Positions 11,628 through 22,485 of a stretch of 64,000 bases of DNA are shown here, piece after piece (position 1 is the first letter of the stretch; every line of letters begins with the position of its first letter). Under the pieces are notes generated by a model. That model saw only the letters and a program-made list of their open reading frames with translations. It was not told the DNA's origin and ran no database searches. The stretch spans positions 354,935 through 418,934 of the forward strand of contig MU839847.1 of NCBI GenBank assembly GCA_030411725.1, written 5' to 3'. A program made the position numbers and the translations under genes. This DNA comes from Echria macrotheca. Lineage: Eukaryota; Ascomycota; Sordariomycetes; Sordariales; Schizotheciaceae.

Positions 11628-12383
11628 ATGTCCAAACTAATCATCCTAATCTTCCAAGCCGCCTGGTTCACCGCGGCCAGCTACCGGCCCCTAACCGACG
11701 CCCTCACCGCCCTCGGCTACGATGTCCAAGTCCCCGAACTCCCCGACCTAGGCCTGCACGGCGACACAGCCTTCATGCGCTCCTACGCGACCAACCTCGT
11801 CGACGCAGGACACTCCGTCATAGCCCTAACGCACTCGTACGGTGGCGCCGTGGCCAACGGCGCCCTCACCGGCCTCGGCGCCAGGCAGCGTTCCCGACAA
11901 AACCTGCCCGGCGGGATCGTGCATCTGGTATACATGACCGCGTACGCACTGCCCCGGGACACGTCCCTCTTCGACAAGGCGGTCGAGATGGACTGGCTTC
12001 AGCGGAATATGCGCATGTTCAAGCTGCATGACGACGGGACCTGGGGCGTCGTCGATCCGCGCGGCATGCTGGTCGCGCCGAGGTGGCATGGTAAACCTGA
12101 GGTCGAGGCGTTGCTCGGCACGATGGTCGGGTCGTGGGCGGGCGGGAGTGTGACGGAGAAGACGGTCGGGGAAGAAGCGTGGCGGGATATTCCGGTCACG
12201 TATGTCTACGCGACGGAGGATATTTGCCTGTCGATGGATGCGCAGACGTCGATGGTTGCGTATATGCGGGGGCAGGGGGTCGAGGTTGAGACGGTGGAGG
12301 TCGAGGCGGATCATGTGCCGCAGGTTACTGCGACGGGGAGGATTGTTGAGGTGTTGGAGATGGTTGCTGGGCGGTATGTTTAG
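11628..12383 (+). CDS. Alpha/beta hydrolase (251 aa)
   Basis: Single exon. The nucleophile elbow is THSYGG near residue 68, inside a typical strand-turn-helix (SVIALTHSYGGAVAN). A candidate acid Asp lies in ATEDICLSMD and the catalytic His in ADHVPQ near the C-terminus, so the Ser-Asp-His triad is complete. The length and arrangement match the small fungal AB-hydrolase-6 (esterase/salicylate-methylesterase-like) group; the substrate is unknown. No signal peptide, so it is probably cytosolic. The gene shows the strongest composition switch in the window: codons end mostly in C in the first half and mostly in G in the second half. It is convergent with the GH43 gene, with only 76 bp between the stops. 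Confidence 0.88.
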   Translation: MSKLIILIFQAAWFTAASYRPLTDALTALGYDVQVPELPDLGLHGDTAFMRSYATNLVDAGHSVIALTHSYGGAVANGALTGLGARQRSRQNLPGGIVHLVYMTAYALPRDTSLFDKAVEMDWLQRNMRMFKLHDDGTWGVVDPRGMLVAPRWHGKPEVEALLGTMVGSWAGGSVTEKTVGEEAWRDIPVTYVYATEDICLSMDAQTSMVAYMRGQGVEVETVEVEADHVPQVTATGRIVEVLEMVAGRYV

Positions 12384-12459
12384 GAAGTCACTATGGGAGA
12401 GAAGTCGGGTGGGAGGGTGGGAGAGTTTTGGAGTTGGTGTTATCGAGGCTATGCGATGA

Positions 12460-13554
12460 TTATGTTGACGAGACCGGGACAACAGCCGGCCATCCGGTAG
12501 AAAAGTCGAGCTTGTTCCAGCCGAACCGTTTCTGTCCGTCTGCATATCCGACCCGGGTATCGACGTAGTGGTAGTAGAGAATCTAGAACATTGCGGCTTA
12601 GCTCCATGTCCGATTGCAAAGTTAAGAAGACACTTACCGGCCCAAGAACAGCATCCCGATACACCCCCTGCCCACCAGGCCCGTATACCCACTTGTGCGA
12701 CCCCAGCACCACCGTCCCACCCCCGCTCGTACACGCCACACCGGACTGGTCAACGAACCCGCCCGACGGGCTGTCCGACCTGCATACCACGATCCGGTAC
12801 TCCTTCCCCCTGGCCGGTCTGTCCTTGTCATACCCACAACAGGCGCCCCTGGAGAAGAAGAGATAGAAGTGTCCCTCGTTCTCAAATACCACCGGGCCCT
12901 CCTCTGCTTTGTCGGACTTGTCATACGATATCTGGCGCGGCGTGGATACGGAGTCGGCTGCTCGCACGGGTGGGCTGCCCATGGGTATTTGGTAGAGTCC
13001 GTTCCAGAAACTGCCAAAGGTGAGGAATCTCGTTCTGTTGGTGATGATTAAGTTTGGGTCGATGGCGTTGTACGGTTTGCGGGAGTCCGAGGATATGCCT
13101 GTCGATCCGAGGTCCGTCCAGCTGCCGGGTTCAAGGTTCGCGGATCGGGCGACGCCTATGGCTGAGGTTTGGGAGCCAAAGGTGCTGACGGCGTAGTAGA
13201 GGTAGTATGTTCCGTTTAGGAAGCTGACATCGGGTGCCTGTGTTTGTGGTTTAGTTTTAGGGAGAGTCACGGGGACTCAGGGAAACGAACCCAGAGATCC
13301 TGGTTGCCCCGCAGGTTGATGGACGAGTCATTTGGTAGAGCTGCGCCGCGGTATTTCCACGGGCCGGTGATATTAGAGGCAGAGTGGATGGCGATTCTAC
13401 CTCCGGTGGAGAAGCGGAAGTATGTTCCGTCTGTTCGGACGATGATGGACGGGTCATGTGTGTTGGTGCAAGTCCCGGTGCAGGCTTCGGGGAGGGAGAA
13501 CACGGACGAGACAAAGCCTGCCACGAAAGCAGCAAGAGTTAAAAGTCTAGACAT
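12460..13554 (-). CDS. Secreted glycoside hydrolase family 43, endo-1,5-alpha-L-arabinanase-like
   Basis: Three exons, 13291-13554, 12638-13237 and 12460-12582, all joined in phase 0, give 295 residues. The first intron has an atypical GTTCGT donor; the second has GTAAGT. A signal peptide covers about residues 1-20 (cleavage after VFS). Catalytic positions of the five-bladed propeller are visible: the base Asp34 in THDPSI, Asp148 in AIDPNL, and the acid Glu around residue 201 in AEEGPVVF. Other family features are YAVSTFGSQTSAIGVA and the final GWNKLDFSTGWP. The length fits a single catalytic domain without a carbohydrate-binding module. The enzyme should act outside the cell on the arabinan side chains of pectin. 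It is transcribed convergently with the alpha/beta hydrolase. Confidence 0.92.
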
Positions 13555-14310
13555 GATGATGGAAGGCTTAGATTACAAGTGAGGACAGCTTTCCGAAGCA
13601 GTTTGATGGAGATATAGTGGCCGGAGGTTACCGACAACCAGGGTAGGGATCCTCAGGGTCCTGCCGGTCGGTGTCCGGGTAAATCGGTGTTATACTTGAT
13701 TTGTGGATATATGTCTTCATTCTTTCTACGGATTAACCGGCGGGGAATTTGCTTTGGGGGATGTGCAACAAAGCTATTGTCCATTCACGACATGAAAGAC
13801 ATTGACCAAGACATAAAGGGTCTGGAGCGTGGAAGTGGGGTGCACCCATTCATGTCGCTCAGCCCCTGAGTTGTCGCCCTTACTTGTTCTGTACAATATC
13901 ATAGCTCCGGTGCACTGATGACAAGTCAATGATAATGCTGCAAAGAGTCGGTGAGGTGGAGGGGTGGTGCGGTGAATGCAACACATCCACACCCAGGAAT
14001 TGCTGCCTGCATAAAACTCGGTGAGCTAGAACTTTCCTGCCTGTAACTTTCACCCAATGAATTGAAGGATGGCGTTCCGCAGCGTGTGCAGGCATGTGAC
14101 GGTGCTTATCGCGAGATGGTGGTGGCATCGCCAACGTTGCTGCATGGATCGACACCGCCAAGGCAGGTTGTCGTCATAAGGCTACACAACCACTCGGTGC
14201 TATCTCTGACGTATGAGACGCTCGCATAAAAATGTATTTGACCGTTCGTATCAACACCACCTGCAAATTCTTCGGTCCCTCACCGAAAAACACCACCAGA
14301 TATCTTCACA
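13555..14310. other. Divergent intergenic region, GH43 (minus) and MATE (plus)
   Basis: Shared upstream region of two divergently transcribed genes. No coding signal; an AT-rich ATAAAAA stretch about 85 bp before the MATE start (near 14225) may act as a TATA-like element. Confidence 0.5.
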
Positions 14311-16523
14311 ATGGACGAACCAGGCAGTCCACGAGCCATCCCCGATGGCCGTCGCCATTCCCTCCTCCACAATCTGCTTCCCGAGAGCTTGCCCCTACCC
14401 CCATCTTTCCTCGAAACATCCCCGGCGGTGCGTGAAATTCTTCAGAGAGACATTGGCGAGTGCTCGAGCGACGACGAGGAGTCCGGCAGCACCCATGACC
14501 ACTCGTCCACCCAAGAGGGTGGCGAGGTCAAGCTGGCCTTCCACCCGAATGGTGTCGCCTACGGGTGTGGCTATTCCATGGTGCCCATGCAGGGTTTCGA
14601 CCTCCCAGTCCCCAACCCACACGAGATCGAGGAGTCTGTTGCGGCCGAGCTCGAGCTGCTGCGCGACAACGACATCGTGCCGCACTCGTCCCGGACGCGC
14701 CAAGAGAGCGTAGTCGAACACTTGCGCAACGCATTCAGCGGCGGATCGCATGACCATCTCCCTACGACCCGGACGGAGACTTCCCCCCTCCTCGGCAGTG
14801 ACGATGATGGAACCGAAATTCCGTCGACACCGCCGCCTCAAGTAGTCCACGAGCTGTGGGAGGAGGCCGTGCTGGCCGGCAAGCTCCGGACAAGCTGGCA
14901 ACGCGAGGCCAAGACGCTCGTGAGCTACTCGGCGCCACTCATCGCCACTTTCCTGCTGCATTACTCGGTCACCATCGGAAGCGTGTTGACCGTCGGCCGG
15001 CTGGGCATGTTGGAGCTGGCCGCCGTTAACTGTGCGACCCCCTCCCCCCTTTTTCAGGAGTCTTGCTAACATCTGCAGTGGCCACCATGACAGCTAGCAT
15101 TACCTGCTATGTCCCCGTCCAGGGTCTCTCTACCTGCCTCGACACGTTGTGTTCGCAGGCTTACGGGTCCGGCCACAAGCACCTTGTCGGACTGCAAGCT
15201 CAGCGCATGACATGGCTCCTGTGGTTGCTGATGATCCCCATAGCCGTCCTCTGGTGGTTCTCGGAACCGATCCTGGCCTCGCTCGTGCCGGACGCGGACA
15301 CGGCCCGTCTCGCCGCCATGTACCTCCGCATTCTGATCCTTGGCATGCCAGGCGTTGCTGCTTTTGAGAGCGGCAAGCGCTTTGTGCAGTCGCAGGGTCT
15401 GTTCCGGGCGACAACATATACCCTGCTAATCGGTGCACCCCTGAGTTTTCTGCAGAACTGGCTGTTCGCGTTCAAATTTGGGTGGAACTTTGCTGGGGCT
15501 GCGTTGGCCATGGCTGTTACGCAGAATCTGTTGCCCTTGCTGTTGGCGGGCTATGTTTGGCTGGTTGATGGTTCGCAATGTTGGAATGGGTTTAGTCGAA
15601 GGGCGTTTGGGAACTGGGGTGAGCCTTTTTTCTGTTACAATTCTCTTCTTTTTTTTTTCTTTTTCGTTTCTCTTTTTCGTTTCTCTTTTGATTCGAATTC
15701 CACCTAACGTATTACAGGCCCCATGATCAAACTCGCCCTCCCCGGCATGATCATGATCGAAGCCCAGTTCTCGGTGCTCGAGATCCTAACCATCGCCGCC
15801 GGCCAGTTCGGCACGGCCAAGCTCGCCGCACAGAGCGTCCTGGTAACAGTCACGTCGGCTTCGTTCAATATCCCCTTCCCCCTGGCCATTGCCGCCTCGA
15901 CACGTATCGCGAACCTGATCGGAGCCGGGCTCAGCGATGGTGCGCGTGTGACCGCCAAGGTGGTACGTATTTCACTCACCCCTTTTTTTTCTCCCTGTAT
16001 TCCTGCTCATCACAAAAACAGGCCGTCATATCCGCCGGCATCGTCGGTCTCACCAACCTGACCCTCCTCTCGACACTACGCTTCCATATCGCCGGCGTCT
16101 TCACGGACGACGACCAGGTCATTTCCATCGCCGCCCGTGTCATGCTCGTCTGTGCGCTCATGCAGATTTTCGACGCTCTCGCCGCCGTGTCGCACGGCAT
16201 CCTACGAGGCGTTGGCCAGCAGGTTATTGGGGGGTATGCCAACCTGTTTGCCTACTACTTTGTCGCGTTGCCTGTCGGTTTGACTACGGCTTTTACGCTT
16301 GGATGGCAGCTGGCGGGATTGTGGACTGGGCTTACGGCTGGTCTTGCCATGTAAGTTGACTGCTCTGATTTTATGTGAACTTTGAGATGCTGACATATCT
16401 AGGGTTTGTGTTCTCGAGTTGGTGTATCTGTATTATTCGGACTGGGAGGCAGCTGTTATCCAAGCGGAAAGGAGGATGCGGTCGGAGGATGTTAACCAGG
16501 AGTTGAAGCCTGCGAGGAGCTAA
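14311..16523 (+). CDS. MATE family multidrug/toxin extrusion transporter (651 aa)
   Basis: Five exons, 14311-15031, 15079-15618, 15718-15962, 16022-16350 and 16403-16523; all phases agree and the joins read LAAVNLATMTA, FGNWGPMIKLALPG, TAKVAVISAG and TAGLAMVCVLE. The first intron uses a weak GTGCGA donor but has a CTAAC branch site. An N-terminal tail of about 190 residues is acidic and hydrophilic (fungal MATE proteins usually have one), followed by twelve hydrophobic segments. Family hallmarks are the GLSTCLDTLCSQAYGSG motif after the second segment, the ESGKRFVQSQG loop, and the PLAIAASTRIANLIGAG motif in the second half. It should export organic compounds by cation antiport at the plasma or vacuolar membrane; the substrate is unknown. 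Confidence 0.93.
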
Positions 16524-17171
16524 CGTGCTAGGCAGTGTGGAGAACAGAACACGATGCGGAATGAAAGAAAAGGCGTTTTGGTCTGTTTGGGAGGTTAGCC
16601 GTTGAAGTATCGGATAGACTACAGATTGTTATACCCGGGCAGACATGATGAATGATGAGATTAGGTTTGTCTTTTCTGACTCGACATTTTCAGCCACTGT
16701 TTTCGTCGTGGTTGGTGGACTTCTGGCTGCCTCTTTTTCATGCATCCTCTTAGGCCAGGCAGGAGCACCCCAGGCAGGATAGCCGATAGCAGGAACACAC
16801 GGACCAGTAGGGCCTGTATTTAACCAGTCCTCAGGGCCCATCCTCCTCTTCCACAGAACAAGCATCCTTATCCTCACTTCTTCACTCCGTTCCCCGCAAT
16901 CGCGACGTAGCGCACACCTGCAGTCTGTGATAGGTTGGAATCAAGCACAGCCCGCGCATGGAGGCGGTGCTCAGCGGCAGAGAATGAGACGTTCGTGCCC
17001 AATCCTATTGGCCCGACGGATGCCCCGAGAATGCAAAAAAGATGAAAACGTAGGGGAGGGACTCCGCGTCCGGGTCCTCTGCTTCTTCATCCTTCAACAG
17101 CTCAAGATCAATCGCCACTTCCCTTTTCATGGTCGATACGCGCCACTTGTTCTCATTTCTCGGCAGGAGTC
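16524..17171. other. Intergenic with a dispersed repeat copy
   Basis: Between the MATE gene and the next membrane-protein gene. No gene seen. It contains one copy of a repeat shared with 24598-24652. Confidence 0.55.
16755..16813. repeat. Dispersed repeat, copy A
   Basis: About 59 bp that align with 24598-24652 almost base for base (shared blocks include ccaggcagg, agcaccccaggcaggatag, caggaacacacgg and ccagtagggc). Copy A has an extra ccgatag-type duplication in the middle; copy B has an extra aagg. The two copies lie roughly 210-360 bp upstream of unrelated genes. Probably a remnant of a short mobile or recombining element. Confidence 0.7.
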
Positions 17172-19232
17172 ATGGGAATTGAATTCGGCACGGCTCGAAA
17201 TCAGTCGATATGGCAACCGGAGCCGTCAGGACGGGGCACATACGGGCTGCTCTCCTCTTGTGTTTTCACCATGATTTTATGCCTGTGGACTGCTGTGCAT
17301 CTCAACATCCCCGAGTACCACAACCACAGCTACAAGTATCTTCCGCGCTGGCAGACACTGCGCAAGACATTGTGGCTGCTGCTTGGCTTGTTTGCCCCCG
17401 AGATAGTCACGTGGACAGCCTTCGAACAGCATCGCGAAGCCAAGCTTATATACGATAGGGTTAGAAAGGCGCTGGGCGAGAAGCCACTCTGTACCAATAA
17501 GTCGAAGAGTTTCAGACAGTGGCTGGGGCTGAAGGGCAAGGAAGCTACGGATGTTGAACAAGACCTGGGCCACGAGGATCGCAGCAAGGACGCATCGCCG
17601 GGCGACGGACAGACAACATCCCCGAGTGATGCCACCTCGGACGCACGCTCAAAGAGCACCGCCCCAGAAGCGAGCTCTTCATCACCGTCCGGATCTTCTG
17701 AGGCTTCTCCACCAGCGACGAGAGAGCGAAAGCACAAGTGGATGATGACACATAGCTATTATGCTCTAATGGGTGAGATATCCTTCTTTCTTGCTAGGTA
17801 GCTTGAAAAACTGGTGTCTAAGTAGAACACAATAGGGGGCTTCGCTTTCGGCTCTCGTGAAATCGGCGACGGCCGCGATTTCCTCCCCGGTGGGCGCAAA
17901 CGCGTCACGCTAAGCGGCCACGGCCTTATATTGCTCCTCGAGATCGCACCACACCTGTTACCCGATATATCGGTCGCCCAAATCGAAGACAAGAGTAAGG
18001 CAAACCAGCTCGCCAAGTTCATTGTCACCTTACAAGCCTTGTGGTTCGCCGCTCAATTCATCTCCCGGGTGGCATTGGGCATGACCGTTAGCCTCCTGGA
18101 GCTCAACACGTTCGCTCACGCCATCTGCGCCCTGATAGCGTACTCGCTGTGGTGGCACAAGCCACTCGACGTTGAGGAGCCCACGCTCATCGACGGCCGA
18201 GATGCGGACATCATATGCGCCGGTCTCTGTACGGGATCAACTCTGGACGCCGTATTTCCAGCCAAGAATAGCCGAAGGAGTTACCTCAAGAGTTATGTCG
18301 CCAATCCAGAGCAAGGTCATGACGGCATTCTCAGAGGACGTATCCTCACATCAGCTACATGCCTCTCACGATTCCAAGTGGAATTCCCCGAAGATTTTGG
18401 AACATCTGCCTTCCATGTCGATTCGGAATCGAGGAAACGCCTTGTTTTGTTTGCGGGGCCGCGATACGCCTGTTCATTCATGTTTCAAGTCGGCCAGAAC
18501 AATTTTTACTTACCGTACCGCAATCACAGGCTGCTCAGCTGGGGCATACCGGGAGAACATAGCGTCTTGAGTCCGGGGGATGATTATCTTGAGCTATCGG
18601 CTGCCGACATTTTACGCCTCCGCATGGCTAGACAGTGTTATACCAAGTACCCAAGCGTGGCCAATGATGGTAAGGTTACCCCCTGGCTCACGGACCGAGC
18701 CGAAAACTGGCCGAACTCAGGGTCCAGGTACACGTCGACACACGTCGGTGCCTTTGTCCTAACCTTTTTCATCGCCGGGTTGGCATACGGCGGTCTGCAC
18801 CTGCTTGCATGGGATCCCCCGGTGCAAACGGCAGCCGAGACCACTTTTTGGCGCGTCTCGGGGCTTAGCATCATCGTCTATGGCGCCATCCTAGTGATAT
18901 TGGCTTTGTGCTCTGAGTTGGACGATTATGATCTCGTCCTGCGACTGCCGTGGCTGGAAAGGTGGTTTCGGCCAGTCACCGTCATTTGGCATGGCTTCGA
19001 CAGACTTCTGGATAGGACTTGCCGTCCGCTGAAGGTCTACGCTCAAACTGTCCTTGGTCTCATGTCCAAACTCGTGGTCTATGGAATGGGTTGTATAGCA
19101 ATTCTCGCAACCCTTTTATATGTTATTTCAAGGATCTATCTGGTCGTTGAATCTTGTATCAGCGTAGCTCACCTGCCCGAGTCGGTGTTTGAGACGCCGA
19201 AATGGACCAAGTATCTTCCCCATCTCGGCTAG
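17172..19232 (+). CDS. Large fungal membrane protein of unknown function (665 aa)
   Basis: Two exons, 17172-17772 and 17836-19232, with a GTGAGA donor; the join reads YYALMGGFAFGSRE. The 665-residue product has a hydrophobic N-terminal segment (SSCVFTMILCLWTAVHLNIP), a second segment ending LLLGLFAPEIVTWTAFEQ, a long Ser/Thr/acidic cytosolic-type loop at residues 125-190, segments around LWFAAQFISRVALGMTVSLLELNTFAHAICALIAYSLWWHKPLDV, and three near the C-terminus. The combination of the TAVHLNIP, APE-VTW-A and WWxKPLDV signatures marks a multi-copy Pezizomycotina family with no known function. The intron lies next to the conserved MTHSYYALMGGF. An upstream exon is possible because the start is preceded by a potential acceptor, but the N-terminus as given already begins at the family's conserved region. 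Confidence 0.8.
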
Positions 19233-20119
19233 GCAATTAGAGATAGAGTGGTTATAGCTATGTACTGAGCTGGGTGACGGGAAATTACAAGGAGGAGAAA
19301 TATTTCTGGTCTTGATATATGTATGGAATGGGTGATGTCAACAACGCTCCACGGAAATGAGTAAAAAGATATGGACCTCGGTAGTCTATGTAACTAAATT
19401 CTCAGCAGGGAGGAAGAACTGCAACGTGTGAACAACTCAAAGAACCGTCATCGTCCCCTGAACAGGCAAATATTTACATTCAATAATAGATTGGTGAAGA
19501 CGGCTTGATCAGGTTAAAACAACCAAAAGAATCACGCATGTCTGGTTCCACCATTTTCACTGGTCCATTCTACGTAGTTTACCTGACGTAATGAATTGGG
19601 GGAAGCGTACAAGGATAACGGATTCTGGGAGGATTAGATCATTCACCCATACGCCTCCAACTGCCGACCTTGTGTAACAGGGTCTAATGCAATTTCCTGC
19701 CGCCAGCATGTCAGCGGTGTCTTGCACCTGTTCCGCCGGGTACTACAATCTCGCACTGACCGAGCCCCCGGATGTGTCTAATTTAACCTTAAAAACCTCG
19801 CATTGTCGAATCAGATGTCACCCACGGACGCTGAATTGCGGGGAACAAGCCAAGCCGTTTCTCACCGGACACAAAACCAATTCTTAGTGGTTGACTTGTT
19901 ACGACAAATTGTCCCGTTACACGATCCCTTCTTTCCATACCTGATCGTAAGCGGAGAAACACCTAGATGAGCCGTAAAGGTGCTCAAATATTTCCGCGGA
20001 TCTGTCCGACAGTCTTGGCATGGAAGGCATGGAGCTATATAAGAAGAGGAACCCACGGCCTGCTTGGGATGTGGCGGCTTCCACGGATATTTGATTAGCG
20101 TCTATCCCAAGTTCAAGAA
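19233..20119. other. Intergenic, no gene seen
   Basis: AT-richer than its neighbours and without coding signal. It carries the promoter of the FAD-linked oxidase gene at its right end. Confidence 0.5.
20036..20043 (+). promoter_or_regulatory. TATA box candidate for the FAD-linked oxidase gene
   Basis: TATATAAG lies 77-84 bp before the ATG at 20120, a suitable distance for a fungal core promoter with a short leader. Confidence 0.5.
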
Positions 20120-22170
20120 ATGCACCGGGCCATGTTCTTTGCCATCGGCCTCCTGCTTGCCATCAGCTTTTGCGATGCAGAAAAGTTTCCCAAGGAAACA
20201 GTTACCGGTAAACCACCGATGCCCAGAGCAGCCAAACGCCGACTAACAAGTTATAGCTCCGGCAGTCGAAAAGGTTCCGGGAAAAGGACTCTTCACCTTT
20301 GAGACCCTACAATTGACAGACGACGTCATTTCAAACGTCGGTAAACAGCTGCCCGCAACCATTCCCATCTCGTTCGGTGGCGCTCGAGCAAAAACAGCCC
20401 ATGCCTGCAAGACATACCCAGGGGACGCCAGCTGGCCAAGCGAGTCTGACTGGCAAGCTTTCAACTCGCTCCTCGGCGGCGCCCTAATAAAGACGGTACC
20501 GGAGGCATCCCTTTGCTACCCCGAATGGGGCGGGAACTACACAGCCAGCTCATGCACCGCTCTGACCGGCGCCTGGAACAACTCCACGCTCCGAATTGAA
20601 AACCCAACCTCGATCCGGTCGATTCTATTTCAGGGAATGACATGCATGCCGCCGGACTACACGGCCCGCTTTCTCGGCAACAATGTCACCTGCACTGTTG
20701 GCGGCTTCCCAACATACAGCGTCAACGTGACGACGGTGGCACAGATTCAGCTGGCCGTCAACTTGGCGCGAGAGCTGGGTCTGCGGCTGGTCATCAAGAA
20801 TACGGGCCACGATTTTGGTGCTAAGTCGACCGGCATGGGCGGACTCAATGTCTGGACGCATCATCTCCAGGATGCCGAGTTTTACAACGAGTACAAATCC
20901 GAGGGGTACACCGGGCCGGCTTTCAAGCTGGCTGCGGGTGTGCAAGTGGTTGATGCGAACCGGCTGGCTAGGGAACATAATGTGACGCTGGTAGGGGGCG
21001 AGGGCAAGGTATGTCCGATTCTCACGTTCAAAGGCTGTGGACTAATACGAGTTGGTATCATAGACAGTCGGCTTCATCGGCGGCTACATCCAAGGAGGTG
21101 GTCACTCGCCGCTGACGTCCCTTTACGGCATGGCAGCGGACCACGTACTGTCAGTTCAGCTCGTCACGGCCGACGGACGCTTCATCACAGCCAACTCCAC
21201 CACCAATGCCGACCTATTCTGGGCCCTCCGCGGCGGCGGCGGCGGCACCTTCGGCATCGTAACGTCCATGGTGGTCAAAGCCTTCCCCCAACTCAAAGTA
21301 ACCACCATGACATACAACCTCACAACCGGCGGCAACTTCACGAAAGCCAAGTTCTGGGAAATGCAGCGCGCCTACGTCGACAACTTCGAGAAATACGCCG
21401 ATCTGGGCTACTACTCGTACTACCGCATCCGCCACACGCCCGCGGGCGAGATCACGCACGACATGACGTCCATGGTGGCGCCCAACACCACCGAGGCCGC
21501 CTTCCGCGCGACCATGGCCCCGCTGTTCGCGCGCTGGGCCGAGCTCGGCGTCCCTTTTGACCCGGTCATCCGCGAGTCCGACAACTACGCCGACGCGTGG
21601 GCAGCCGCCTTCCCGCAGGAGGCGTGGACGTGGACGATGCGGCAGGCGAGCCGGTTCGTGCCGCGGGAGGTGCTCGCCGCGCCGGAGTCGAGGACCAAAA
21701 TGTTTAATTCTATCAGGGGCGTGTTTGACGAGGGCGCCAACATGATTTTGTTCAACATGCGCAACCCGCTTGGATCCGACGAGATTGATAATGCGGTCAA
21801 CCCGGCGTGGCGGCGCATGCTGATGTTTGCCATCATGTTTGTGACGTGGAACGTGACCGACCCGGCGCCGTATGTCACGCAGCTGTCGCGCAATTTGACA
21901 TATGAATGGAACCCGCGGTGGAAGGCGCTCACGCCGGGGTCGGGCACGTACATGTCGGAGTCGGACTATATCGAGCCCGAGTGGCAGAGGAGTTTTCATG
22001 GGGACAAGTATGAGCGGTTGTTGGCGGTCAAGAGGAAATGGGATCCTGAGGCTGTGTTTTATGCCACAAACGCCGTGGGCTCGGAGGACTGGGTGCTCGG
22101 GGATAGCTCGACGCTGCTTTTGGGACATCTACCCTCGCAGAACAGCCGGTTATGTCGACGGGCAGCGTAG
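20120..22170 (+). CDS. Secreted FAD-linked oxidase, berberine-bridge-enzyme type (648 aa)
   Basis: Three exons, 20120-20207, 20257-21008 and 21064-22170, in matching phases. A signal peptide covers about residues 1-20 (ending FCDA). The FAD-binding domain is of the PCMH/FAD_binding_4 type. VIKNTGHDFGAKSTG contains His214, the expected 8-alpha-histidyl FAD attachment residue, and TVGFIGGYIQGGGHSPLTSLYG is the second flavin-binding loop. The Cys that gives bicovalent flavin in many family members (next to the PTVG turn) is not present; the sequence there is GEGKTVG, so the flavin is probably held by one covalent bond. The C-terminal BBE motif region is about residues 590-635 (VKRKWDPEAVFYATNAVGSEDW). 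There are many N-glycosylation sequons. Such enzymes oxidise alcohols, sugars or secondary-metabolite intermediates with O2; the substrate is unknown. Confidence 0.93.
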
Positions 22171-22485
22171 CCGCCCTTCAGCGCCGCGCGCCGTGGAGTG
22201 GTTGAATATGTAATCGAAAAGGAGGGAGAGTGTCTTGTAAGCCTGAAAGAACATAGTACTTGTCTCGTCTTGGGAGGGAAAAAAAAAAGAGAGAAACACA
22301 GAGGGAAGTCAGCCATCTTGAAATACTGCGTAACGGCCTGACAAACTGGTGATGAGAGGAGTAAGATCTTGGCCCAAAAAGGCGATAAGATGCTTGGTCT
22401 ACCCCACGGCCAAGAGGTATTTACCCCTCACTTTTTATTCTTGAGGCATTTCACTACCGCTGAAACACGACACTGACACTTTAAA
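22171..22485. other. Short intergenic spacer
   Basis: 315 bp between the oxidase stop and the phospholipase start; A-rich stretch at 22277-22290, no gene. Confidence 0.5.

Noticed and set aside
21130..22128. Long minus-strand frame opposite the BBE oxidase
   Set aside because: Arg/His-rich antisense shadow caused by the GC-rich third positions of the real gene.
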